In this document: positions 10,780-21,006 of the stretch, piece after piece
How the letters are laid out: each line of letters opens with the position of its first letter
How positions within the stretch are numbered: position 1 is the stretch's first letter
Origin: Argyresthia goedartella
Taxonomy: Eukaryota > Arthropoda > Insecta > Lepidoptera > Argyresthiidae
Assembly: GCA_949825045.1 (NCBI GenBank)
Contig: OX463815.1
Coordinates: 33,471,356 to 33,535,355, forward strand
DNA length: 64,000 bases
Direction of reading: 5' to 3'
The notes under the pieces: model-generated
The model's database searches: none
Told to the model about the DNA's origin: nothing
The model's input: only the letters and a program-made list of their open reading frames with translations
Made by a program: the position numbers and the translations under genes

Positions 10780-11811
10780 ATGCCGTGCTTCAACTGTAAG
10801 AAAGTCGTGTCGTCTACTGAGCTACTAGTCTGCAGGGAATGTCAGAGCCAGTCTCACTATCACTGCCTCCAGATAACAAAAGCTCAATTTAAAGATCTTT
10901 CGGACAAAGATAAAAGATCATGGCAATGCAATGGTTGTCGTAATGTTTCTCGCCGTAGACGCAATGATGACACTCCCATTGGAAAGTCACAGATACAACC
11001 GCCGGCTGAACAGCAACAACAAGACAGCCCTGTGTTCAATGATAAAGAGGAAAGCGACCAGCAGACGGATATTAGTTGCCAACTAATTACTTTCAAGCAG
11101 GAAATGAAAGAGATGATAGCGATACAAGGTCGAGAATTCCGCCAAACATTGAAAGAGATCCAGCAATCAAATGCAAATATTGAAACCGCTATAGCCTTCA
11201 TCACAGACCAAAATGAAGAATACAGGAAAAAAATTGAGGAACTAGAAGTGCAAGCTAAGAAGGATAGGGAACAAATAACATTTCTAGAAAATAAAGTAGA
11301 AGACCTACAAAGAGGTAGTCGCAAAACGAGCATCGAGATCAAAAACGTTCCAAAATCTTCTAATGAGACACAGGAAGATCTGATCAAAATGATGACTTGC
11401 TTGTCCACAAACATAGACTGTAAAATCGATGACTCTGATATTCGGGATATTTATAGAGTCAACGGCAAAAATGAGCTAAAAAACTCGCCTATAATAGTTG
11501 AGACGTGCTCAACCATAACAAGGACCAATATCCTCAGAATGTGCAAGGCCTACAACACTAAGCGCAAAGAAAAGTTATGTGCCAAACACCTAGGTTTCAC
11601 TAAAAATGAGGACACCCCTATCTTTGTATCAGAGCAGCTCACTGCAAAAGGTGCCCGTCTCCACTTCTTGGCAAGGGACCTCGCTAAGTCGAAAGCCTAC
11701 AAGTTTTGCTGGACTGCATTTGGTCGAGTATACGTTAGAAGGAACGAAACATCCCCTAAGATAAGAATTGACAGTGAAGCTCAAGTACATAGTTTACTAC
11801 AGGAAAAATGA
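10780..11811 (+). CDS. LINE E ORF1: PHD-type zinc finger, coiled coil, FP-like domain
   Basis: The 343-codon frame is intact. Residues 3-53 hold a C4HC3 PHD-type finger (Cys3, Cys6, Cys18, Cys21, His26, Cys29, Cys50, Cys53). Residues about 100-185 are rich in Glu, Lys and Gln with heptad-like spacing, consistent with a coiled coil for multimerisation. The C-terminal part (about 190-340, from SIEIKNVPKSSNETQEDL on) resembles the domain shared by baculovirus FP proteins and insect LINE ORF1 proteins. Such proteins bind the LINE RNA and form the ribonucleoprotein. The start is the first ATG after the leader, placing the zinc finger at the very N-terminus as in relatives. The domain names are from recognition, not from a search. 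Confidence 0.82.
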   Translation: MPCFNCKKVVSSTELLVCRECQSQSHYHCLQITKAQFKDLSDKDKRSWQCNGCRNVSRRRRNDDTPIGKSQIQPPAEQQQQDSPVFNDKEESDQQTDISCQLITFKQEMKEMIAIQGREFRQTLKEIQQSNANIETAIAFITDQNEEYRKKIEELEVQAKKDREQITFLENKVEDLQRGSRKTSIEIKNVPKSSNETQEDLIKMMTCLSTNIDCKIDDSDIRDIYRVNGKNELKNSPIIVETCSTITRTNILRMCKAYNTKRKEKLCAKHLGFTKNEDTPIFVSEQLTAKGARLHFLARDLAKSKAYKFCWTAFGRVYVRRNETSPKIRIDSEAQVHSLLQEK

Positions 11812-12127
11812 CTACGAAACTCTTGTAAGTCAGATTCTATCTGCACTGTATTTTACTGTTATCACAGTTTGTTACTTTCATTAATTCATTCACACAACAT
11901 ACTCACTTTAAAAAATCACACATCCACAATCAAATATATCGTGTACACACACAACACACACCTAACTCAAATACACACCGACTCTCTCCCCAAACACGCC
12001 ACTCATAGATACAAAATAGAACGAATATATTATAATAAATTTAAAAACAAAATTTTGAAATGGTACTCCAATTTCAAGCTTCACACATACTACACGGAAA
12101 CGAATCACAGAATTAACTTAGCTTATA

Positions 12128-15079
12128 ATGCTTAATCCCCTAGACATTATAAAAGATATAGATGACGCTGAAACTGCACATGCAATTCAATGCACTTCAG
12201 ATGACTTACGTTCTGTGGAGCGTTTCCAAAACACCGATTTAACTATTATCCAACAAAACATAAGAAGCATCTATAGTAATCTTGAAGATTTGCAAATAAC
12301 TATAACAGACCTCAATGTTGAAATAGATATTATGATCCTTACAGAATGTAGACTTAACCCAAACAAAACCGTACCCGATATCCATAATTACATGGCTTTT
12401 TCTACGACCAATCAACTGAACCAAAATGATGGGGTTGTAGTATATGTCAAAAATAACCATGCAGTTAATGTTGTGGAAATAACTCTTGCTGGGGCGTCAT
12501 GCTTGCAAATAAATTTGAATAATATCGTTATCTTGGGAATTTACCGTTCACCTTCGAACGAAGATGCTGAGTCATTTTGAGACTCCCTTAGCAAACACCT
12601 AGACTCAATTGAGGCCCATAAAAATATTGTAATAGCTGGCGATATAAATATTAATATTATTCCTAAACTAAATGAACGATCTCAAGACAAGAAAAATAGA
12701 CTAAGCTACTTAGACACATTAATTAATCATGGACTATTACCCGGCCATTATTTCCCTACTAGAGAAGAAAACTGCCTGGATCATTTTATTTTGAAAATAG
12801 ACAGGGTTTCTAAGTCAGCTTTTATCGCAGTTTTAAATACTTCTGTCACAGATCACTTGTTAACTCTGCTAAAACTATCAAACAGTACCAAAACTGTAAA
12901 AAAATGGAAAACAGTCATTACATACGAAAATGCACTCACAAGTCTTGAGAGCAAAGGTCTTTCGGACCTAATTCTACAAAAGGATCCTAATATCGTGGCA
13001 ACTAAACTTATAGAAAAACTAACTGAGTCTCTTCAAGAAAATACAAAGCAAATCCATATTCCTAAAAGCAAAAGAACAATTAAACCCTGGATATCTCAAG
13101 GCATACTAAGATGCATCAGAAATAGAAACAAAATGCAGCGTAAATTAAGTTCTGACCCTGATAATGAAATTCTGAGGATAACGTTCAGAAGATACCGAAA
13201 TTTTTGTAATAATCTAATAAAGAAATTAAAACGCAGATACGACAGAGAATTACTAGATAAATCTACAAAAAACCCAAAATCTATGTGGAATACTATAAAC
13301 AACATGACAAAATTCAAACAAAAAAAAACCCAAAATACAAGCTTGCTAAACTCTCATTCATCTCCTGATTTGTCAATCAACCTTACGAATAAATACTTTG
13401 CAGATATAGGAAGGAATCTGGCTGAGGACATTCAAAGCAGGGCTATAAACAACGAACAGATCTTACCTGACCCTCAACTGCAATCTTTTGTACTTCTTGA
13501 AACAGATCCAAGTGAAGTGCACTCCGTTCTTGTGAGCCTTAAAGCTGATAGTGCCCCGGGGTGGGATGGTATTACGGTCAAATTCCTCAACATGGCAAAT
13601 AGGCTTGTTGTCCCAATTATCTCCCATCTAGTAAATCTTTGTTTTGATAAAGGTTTGTTTCCTACAGTCCTGAAAAAATCGATTATCACCCCTGTGTATA
13701 AGGAAGGTGACAAAGACGATTGCACAAACTACCGACCAATCTCAGTCCTGCCATCTATCTCAAAAATTTTAGAAAAAATAATAAATAATAGACTACTTAA
13801 ATATTTGAATGCGTACAACATCCTCTCTGAGAAGCAGTATGGCTTCCGACAAAGTTTATCAACTGAAGACGCTGTCATCTCTTTGACCTCACTTATTGTG
13901 GAAAATGTTGACAAACAGAAAAAATGCCTTACAGTCTTTCTGGATTTAAAAAAGGCTTTCGATACCGTCTCAGGCTCCATTCTTGTCCAGAAACTAGAAA
14001 ATATTGGCATACGGGGTAATCCGCTTGATTTACTAACTAGCTACCTACATGATAGAACCCAGCGTGTTAAAATAGGCCCTTATATTAGTGAGGAGACTTC
14101 TATATCCTATGGTGTGCCACAAGGAAGTGTCCTGGGCCCGACACTCTTTCTAATATATATTAACGATTTGTGTAACATGAAAGTAAATAATGGCCAGATA
14201 TTCACTTACGCAGACGACACAGCTATTGTTTTCACAGGAAGCTCCTGGAGTGAGGTCAAGGAGATGACAGAAACTGGTCTTTCTAGAATAAGTAACTGGT
14301 TAAAGCGTAACCTCCTCACGTTAAATTCCTCTAAAACAAATTATATCTGCTTTACAACAACTGTCAAAACTCAACCTGAAACTGACTTTTATATAAAAAT
14401 TCATGAGTCCACAAACTGTCTGAACGACGACTTCTTATGCTCTTGACCTGTGATAAACAAGGTGTCACACATAAAATATCTTGGTGTTATACTTGACCAA
14501 ACATTGACCTGGAAGTTACACATAGATCTTATTATAGGTAGAATACGCAAGCTAACCTGGGTTTTTAAAATACTACGACACATTGCTACAAAACAGATTC
14601 TAAGTAAAATTTATGTCTCTCTAGTTCAATCCGTGATAATATATTGTATTCCTGTCTGGGGAGGTGCCATTAAAACAAAATTTATAGATATAGAAAGAGC
14701 CCAGAGATCACTTCTAAAAATCATGTACTTCAAATCTCGCTTATTTCCCACAAACGAACTCTATCAATCCTGTAAGGAACTGACAGTAAGGAAGCTTTAT
14801 ATACTTAACATTATAATGAAACTACACAGAAAGCTGGAATTTGATCCTAATTTAACAATTAAAAGAAGAAAACACAATGTAGCCCCTGCACACATAGTGA
14901 GCACAGAATACGCCTACAGGCAGTATAAAAACCAATCATCGCTACTATACAACTTGGCAAATAAAGAACTTAACATATTTCCGATGACATTCTATCACTG
15001 TAAAAAACTAATAACTGATTGGCTAATGGAAAAAAATTATGATGAAACAGAAGTTCTAATCAGAAATAAAACAAAATGA
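12128..15079 (+). pseudogene. LINE E ORF2: endonuclease and reverse transcriptase with two TGA stops
   Basis: One reading frame of 984 codons runs from the ATG at 12128 to the TGA at 15077-15079, broken in frame only by TGA at 12578-12580 and 14444-14446. The N-terminal APE-type endonuclease shows QQNIRS, ILTECRL, ILGIYRSPS, GDINI and LDH. The RT shows APGWDGI, YRPISVLP, QYGFRQSLSTEDAV, VFLDLKKAFDTV, YGVPQGSVLGPTLF and FTYADDTAIVF. The C-terminal thumb and connector follow (HIKYLGV, IYCIPVWGG). The first stop sits in SF*DSL, where Trp is likely; the second comes after CS in a variable stretch. Both could be single substitutions (TGG to TGA, CGA to TGA). Without suppression the product is not made. 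Confidence 0.88.
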
Positions 15080-15199
15080 GAAATCAACTCTTAAAGTGGC
15101 AACCCAAATTTGAACATGTGTATGTACACACTACAAATCCACACCCTCAGACAGCCATATCCACACACTCACACCCCTACCCAACACATACACGAGAGG

Positions 15200-15208
<9 letters not shown>

Positions 15209-15270
<62 letters not shown>
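15209..15270 (+). repeat. (CA)n microsatellite in LINE E 3' UTR
   Basis: About 29 uninterrupted CA units follow a short (CT)n stretch directly downstream of LINE E ORF2. Confidence 0.97.
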
Positions 15271-15271
<1 letters not shown>

Positions 15272-15355
15272 CCTTCCTCACACTAACACACAAAGATGAA
15301 AGTGAATAGCCTAGAATATTTACATTATTTTATATTTTTATTTTTATTTGAATAA

Positions 15356-15450
15356 CAATGTAGGTACCTAAGTAGTTTCAACATCTACTAATTTTGTTAC
15401 ATCAATGTAGGTACCTAAGCAGTTTCAACAAATTCTTTTAATTTTATTAC
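15356..15450 (+). repeat. 47-bp tandem duplication in LINE E 3' UTR
   Basis: The words CAATGTAGGTACCTAAG and AGTTTCAACA recur 47 bp apart (15356 and 15403), followed by similar AATTTTRTTAC ends. It is a two-copy tandem repeat. Confidence 0.85.
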
Positions 15451-15779
15451 GTCGCATTGAAGTCAAACTTATATAAACTTAGATATAAATTTAAATTAAC
15501 TTTACCTACTCAAAATCAAAAGATGTATGGATTGCTATCCACATGCTTAACATAATGTTACCCAGATATGGAAGAGCGGGGCTTCCTGGTACAGGTATTT
15601 TTTACTTAAAAGGAAGCCCTAATCAACTTGTAATCTAAAATTAAGTTTGTTGGTGAATAAAGCTTTTTGTATTTTTGTATTTTTTTGTATTAATTCAGAA
15701 CTTGCTTAATATTTTTTTAATTATGTGTTCATTCCAGCATATTATTTAAAATAAGTACTAGTTACACAGAAACAAAATA

Positions 15780-15915
15780 TAAAATAGATCTAAAATTCAA
15801 TCTGTTCTTCGCCCTTCTACTCCCACGGTGGTCTTGAAGAGGCAAAAAATACGTTTTCTAAACATATGTTAATATTTACAGAAATTAAAGAATTTTTAAT
15901 TCTGAATTTTGATTT
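15780..15915 (+). repeat. LINE B-family 3' end
   Basis: A solitary 3' end with AGATCTAAAATTCAATCTGT, CTTCTACTCCCACGGTGG, GAAGAGGCAAAAAATACG and the final TTTACAGAAATTAAAG corresponds to the LINE B tail at 35.84-35.97 kb. It is a short 5'-truncated copy. Confidence 0.7.
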
Positions 15916-17177
15916 TGTATCCTGTATGTTGAACAATACTGAATTAAGGGGCTGCTTGAAAAACAACGTTTGCGGACTAGTGCGTGTTATTATAAACATA
16001 TTTCGTTTATTTAACAAAGCACGCAGTTCATAGTCCGCTAATGTATCACTTATGTTGCCATTTTTTTCTGCTTGGCAATTTCCAAAAACTACATTAGCCG
16101 GTCGGTGGTTAATTCAGCTATTCAAGGCACAGAAGCTCAAATAAAGTGCTGTTTGCTCAAATAAATGGTAATTTAATGCCACTGTATCATTTCCCAAATG
16201 TTTCCGCCAAGCTTTGAGTTATCAATTTTGCATCGGGGCCTAATTTATGCTTTGCAGATAGTCGGCACTGTGCTTTTATTACCCTAGTCTATCAGTAGCC
16301 CTAACATGTGAATTCGAAAATGTAGTCGCACTAAAGACAGTTCGAGTGAATCATTTGTGTAGAGCTTGGTATTTTTTTCAAAAAGATTGAAATTCCTGGT
16401 GACAGAATTACATGATACGGCTACAGAACATATACAACACCTTGGTCCTTGGTCATACAAAACCCAGTGGTGATAATGTTTGCTGAAAACACCGCGGAAG
16501 CGCTGTGGCAAGCTATATTTCACTGCCCAAGTAGCATAGAAGGTCTTTAGATCGTCTCTGAGTACAGATCGCGCCAAATATCTCTAGCTCTGAACGAAAT
16601 GTAACTTCTCTCACTCTCTCTCTCTCATGCTACCTTACCCTATCGTTGAAATCTCACCTTCTTAGCCCCATCTTTTGTGCAAAGACAGCGCGGTCTGTAT
16701 CAGGTCTAACAATACCCCCCTTCCCCCTCCCCATTGCACGCAGACTCAGCCACGAGCTCAAGCACCGCTCGTAACCGCAACAGCTTCGTGTTTATATTCC
16801 GCTAAACTTGTTAGAAGGGGGCCAATTCCGCTATATTTATTCGCGTTGTCAACTGTATAATATATTTTGTGTCTCTGACATCTATCTCAACCCTTTGTAA
16901 ATTGATGTATTGAAAAATTGACGTTTGACGCGCATATAAAACTTAAGCAAGTAGAACGGTGAAGTGGCTCTTTTGAGCAATTATATATGGCTCATTTGAT
17001 CTGGACTCGCATATTTTTTCACTCTGGTAATTTTTAGATCTTTCTACTCAAAACGCAATTATTTACCACGAACTGTCATTTAAAGCGGTTTTGGATTTTG
17101 AAACGAAAATTCGAACACATTTGACATAAATTGACGACCGGTATTTTACTTGGAAATCACATTCAATAGTTGTATTA
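15916..17177. other. no recognisable feature
   Basis: The stretch is AT-rich with a short (TC)n tract near 16597-16625 and C-rich runs near 16715-16735. No coding or repeat family was recognised. Confidence 0.5.
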
Positions 17178-18836
17178 GCAAACGGTGTTTTCCTGACTTC
17201 ATGAAAATGAGCAGATTAATATCACTTTTCAAATCCGGTAGTAAAGAAGACCCTGTCAACTTAAGACCTGTATCTGTATTGCCTGTGTGTTTGAAATGGT
17301 CATATTGAGTCAACTACTCTCTCACTTCAATGCATCTGGGCTACTCCACAAAAAACAGTTCGGATTCACTAAAGGCAGATCAACAACAGACGCCGGAGTA
17401 GCGCTAGTAGAACACATTTATAGTGCGTGGGAAGGATCACAGGATGCGGTTGGTATTTTCTTTGATCTTTCCAAAGCCTTTGACTGTGTCGACCATCAAA
17501 CTCTTTTGCTCAAACTACACCACTATGCTATACTATCAAAGATAATGCGTTAAAATTAATGGAATCTTATCTTATGGAGATAGTACTAAAAGTAAATATA
17601 AACGGATGTAAGTCCACTGGAATCCGTATGAATATTGGTGTACCCCAGGGTTCTATTTTAGGTCCGTTCCTTTTCTTAGTGTACGTGAATGACCTGCCGT
17701 ATGTGGTGGAAAAAATTACTCAGATTGTTCTATTTGCTGATGACACATCTATTATTTTCAAGGTGAAAAGACAAGAAGAAATTTAAGACAACGCAAATAG
17801 ACTTTCATGTGTTAAGTTGGTATAATATATCAACCTGTAATTAAGTTTAATAACAGGTTATACATTTAGTCTTCTTAGAGTTCTAAATTATGTTTGCTTA
17901 ATGTACGACAGGTTTCGAAACCAATGTAAGAATAGGATCTGAAAGATTCGTCCTCGTTAAGGACACACTTTTTCTTGGAATCACTATAGATTCGAAACTT
18001 TAATGGGGTCCTCACATAACTAATCTCGCACGAAGACGCATCTTACAGATGTTGAAACTGCCAGATTCGTTTACTTTAGTTATTTTCACAGTATGGAATA
18101 CTGCTTTGGGGGAGAGCAGCAGATAAAAATACAATATTTGTTTTACAAAAAAGGGCGATCAAGGCAATATATCAATTAGATGCTAGAGAATCATTAAGAG
18201 AAAAATTCAACGAAATGAATATACTTACGGTTACCTGTCAATATATATATATGAGAATATCATGCAAGAAAAAACGTAGCTTTATTTAAAACTGTAGGTG
18301 ATAACCATACAATTAACACTAGAAATAGAAATAGATTAGCACTACCATTATTTAGACTAAGTAACGTAGGCACATCATTCATGGGACATTGTAGTCGCTT
18401 CTACAATAAAATACCACAGGAATCATTGATCCTCCCTGAAAAGAGGTTCAAAAACTAAGTTAAAAATGAGCTGATAAGAAAGTCCTAATATAGTATTAAG
18501 GAATACTTAGATGACAAAACTGCATGGTCCCTACCATCTCAGCGAACAGAAATGTGACGAGGGGCGATGGATCAAGTCTATCACTCTTCGGCGAATTTCC
18601 TTAGACCGAAACCAGTACCTGTTGTGAAGTCACTTTTAAAAAAAAAAGTTATGGGGGAGTTTCTTGCCGTTTCTTCTTAACCCCGACGCCCACCTTCCAA
18701 AATGGTGTAGTCTTTTTTTATATAAAACAAGCTGTCTTGTAGCTATAAGAAGTAAAATTTTGACGTTGAATAAGATTATTTATATTTTTTATATAAATAT
18801 TTTTTATATTCAATAAAAAAATTGAATCTGAATCTG
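17178..18836 (+). pseudogene. LINE B-related RT pseudogene (subfamily B2)
   Basis: The copy starts mid-RT (VFPDFMKMSRLISLFKSG) and shows HKKQFGFTKGRSTTDAG, IFFDLSKAFDCVDH, IGVPQGSILGPFLFLVY, VLFADDTSIIF and, further on in broken frames, LQKRAIKAIYQLDARESLRE and a C-terminal RFYNKIPQE. It is clearly related to LINE B but differs at many codons and in its 3' UTR, which ends with ATTGAATCTGAATCTG. Frame breaks occur near 17550, 17786 and repeatedly after 17830. It is 5'-truncated and dead. Confidence 0.85.
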
Positions 18837-19045
18837 CCTACGAAGCTGACGGTCCTGGATTTGAATCCCGGTAAGGGAAAATATTTGTGTGATGAGCCTG
18901 AATGTTTGTTTCTTAGTCTTAGATGTTTTCTTTGTATTTACATAAGTATTTATCTCTATTAAAAATATCGTCATCTAGTACCCATAATACAAGTCTTATT
19001 GAGCTTACTATGGGCCTAGTTTGAATTGTGTATGATGGTCCTTTA
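18837..19045 (+). mobile_element. tRNA-derived SINE, 5'-truncated
   Basis: It starts inside a tRNA-like head (CTACGAAGCTGACGG, then the box B-like GATTTGAATCCCGG) and continues with a body shared with the copy at 19837-20060: TTTGTGTGATGAGC, GTTTCTTAGTCTTAGATG and ATAAGTATTTATCTCTATTA. It ends near GGGCCTAGTTTGAATTGTGT. It abuts the 3' tail of the LINE at 17178-18836. Confidence 0.75.
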
Positions 19046-19836
19046 ATATTTATCTATTTATTTAATTTAAAAAAATACATAATCTGGCTTATAATTCGTC
19101 GGTCGGGTCATAGAATGCACCACCGTACAGCCAAGGAGATTTATTACTCGCCCGACAACCTTGACCTTGAGGTACCTAATGTTCAAGTCAGCATCGTCAT
19201 CGTCGCGTTATTGTCACTGAGCCGTCAGTTTGCTAGCGTAACACATGGCACTGTACAGTCAAACGTAACCCCACTAAAAATTATTTCGACTCTATGGTAT
19301 GGAGATAAGAACGGAAAGTGTGAGCGGGGCCTTGTTGACCTCACTACAAAAGTGTGTTACCGAGTATGTACAAAGGCTGCAGGTTGTTTATTATGATAAT
19401 TATTAGGGTGGTTGCACAAGTTTTTGTGTCGTCATCAAAAATTGGAAGATAGAGAAGTCCCTCTGAAATTATGTTTGTTTAATGTGAGTTAAAAGAGTTT
19501 ATGGCGCTCTTCCACCAATCGATCGACGACCGATCAACGTCGATCGAATGGCGTAATAGAAACTTTCGTTCGACGTCGACTGATCCATTCTACCGTCGAT
19601 CGATGCCGTCGATCGACTGACATGACAGTGTTGCGTCATGGTTATCAGACCTTCCGGTACCTACATTATTTTACTAGGAAATTCACGTCGAGAGTGCCAG
19701 GAGAACCTCGATAATACGATAGACTGGTCAACTAAACTACGATTTATAATCAACTAAAAAAAAGTAAACTTAACCCTTAAGTAAACCCGGAAATTTCCTG
19801 TACCTACTTAGGCTTTGTTTTAAATTTAGATAATGA
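19046..19836. other. unassigned, with a CGATCGA-rich patch
   Basis: No gene or known repeat was recognised. Bases 19517-19622 hold an unusual density of CGATCGA, CGTCGA and ATCGATCG words in an otherwise AT-rich, CpG-poor setting. Confidence 0.5.
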
Positions 19837-20060
19837 CGATCGGTTTAGCCTGGCGGGTAGTGACCGTGCCTACGAAGCTGACTGTCCGTGGTTCGAATCC
19901 CGGTAAGGGCAATTATTTGTGTGATGAGCAAGAACATTTGTTTCTTAGTCTTGGATGTTTCTATGGATTAACATAAGTATTTATCTCTATTAAATATATC
20001 GTTGTCATCAAATACCTGAGCTTGATATGCTAGTTCAATTTGTATAAGATTTTCCTCTAA
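19837..20060 (+). mobile_element. tRNA-derived SINE
   Basis: The head resembles a tRNA: TTAGCCTGGCGGGTAGTGAC for box A and GGTTCGAATCCCGG for box B, so an internal pol III promoter is plausible. The body TTTGTGTGATGAGCAAGAAC, TTTCTTAGTCTTGGATG and ATAAGTATTTATCTCTATTA matches the copy at 18837. Any enzymes for its movement would come from a LINE. Confidence 0.78.
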
Positions 20061-20061
20061 T

Positions 20062-20165
20062 ATAATAGTAGTTTATGTGACTGCTACATAATGGAGGGCA
20101 TTAATACTCGAGAGTAGGCGATTTTCATAATAATATCACTCGAGAGTTTTAATGCTTTTTTATGC
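20062..20165. mobile_element. fold-back MITE family H, degenerate copy
   Basis: It contains AATAGTAGTTTATGTGACTG, GGGCATTAATACTCGAGAG, then ATAATATCACTCGAGAGTTT. This is the same series, in the same order, as one arm plus centre of the palindrome at 24979-25236. A third copy lies at 47800-47930. The right arm here is diverged. Confidence 0.65.
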
Positions 20166-20181
20166 CTAGTTACATACACTA

Positions 20182-20494
20182 GTTTATCTACACACATATC
20201 ATAAGCTCTCTTTGATGTGTTCAGGAACCGCATGTTTGACCGGCATTGTGGCTCTGCAGTTGTTTAGCTTGTTCTGTATTACTAACTTCACAGACAAACT
20301 AGGGGCGGCACGCAGGCGGGCGTCGGCGTTCGAAATTTGAATGTCATAATATGTAGAAAAATTACACATTATGGTCATAATGTGTAATTTTTCAGATAAG
20401 AAATGAGTTTTTACCAAGTAGTTTAACATTGCTGATCGTAAAGTGCGGTTTTTGTACGCAGTAAAGAGGGTTTATGATACGTGTGTAGATAGAC
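20182..20494. mobile_element. MITE family M, copy 1
   Basis: About 313 bp are bounded by imperfect inverted repeats: TATCTACACACATATCATA on the left and its complement form TATGATACGTGTGTAGATA on the right. The interior includes the block CTAGGGGCGGCACGCAGGCG and a short hairpin near 20360-20395 (ATTACACATTATG / CATAATGTGTAAT). No coding capacity. Copy 2 lies at 47946-48112 plus 52031-52166. Confidence 0.7.
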
Positions 20495-20498
20495 AAAC

Positions 20499-21002
20499 AA
20501 ACAAACAAAACAAATGTTATGGTACCTATCTGGACTATCTTTATAAAAATCAAACTGAAAAACGATCCTCTCTGTCTATTATGCTTTTTCTTCTTTTTTA
20601 ATGCTAGGTAGGATAATGTTAATATTTCTAATATAACTGCACAATTTTTTTTCACTAAAACAACTATCCTTAATTTTAAAGGCTAATACAATATGGATAA
20701 ATATAATTAATATAATGACATCTTCAGAGTTCATTTTATACGAATAAAATGCAATGTCTGCAATCGCAGATTGACTATATTCTTTGATTGATACAACTTG
20801 ATGGATGACACCCACATGTTTATTTATCAATATATTTAGCATAGATCACTCAAGATCAAGCGTCAATAAATAATCACAAATATGTTTGCAAACATAGGTT
20901 TAGGCAAAGCGCGATTTAGGTTGACGAAACTTTAGGCAGATTAAAATTTAGCTTGAATACGAAGAGGACATACTGCGGAATAGGCCTACACGTACATTGG
21001 CA
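20499..21002. other. no recognisable feature
   Basis: AT-rich sequence without convincing coding or repeat signals up to the TTAA that begins the piggyBac insertion. Confidence 0.5.
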
Positions 21003-21006
21003 TTAA

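Larger units (their letters stand above)
10454..15690 (+). mobile_element. LINE E, nearly full-length CR1/Jockey-type element
   Basis: The unit has a GC-rich 5' leader (about 10454-10779), ORF1 (10780-11811), a 316-bp spacer, ORF2 (12128-15079), and a long 3' UTR holding a (CA)n tract and a tandem duplication. It ends with GAATAAAGC followed by repeated TTTTTGTA units (to about 15690), the kind of short 3' repeat used by CR1-like elements. The start is set by the sharp change from AT-rich flank to GC-rich leader and is approximate. I did not find a convincing target duplication. It is the most complete LINE here: only two nonsense codons interrupt it. Confidence 0.8.

Noticed and set aside
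10884..11414. 176-codon minus-strand frame opposite LINE E ORF1
   Set aside because: It is antisense to an intact, motif-bearing ORF1 and is rich in Ser, Phe and Leu, as expected from reading a coiled-coil region backwards.
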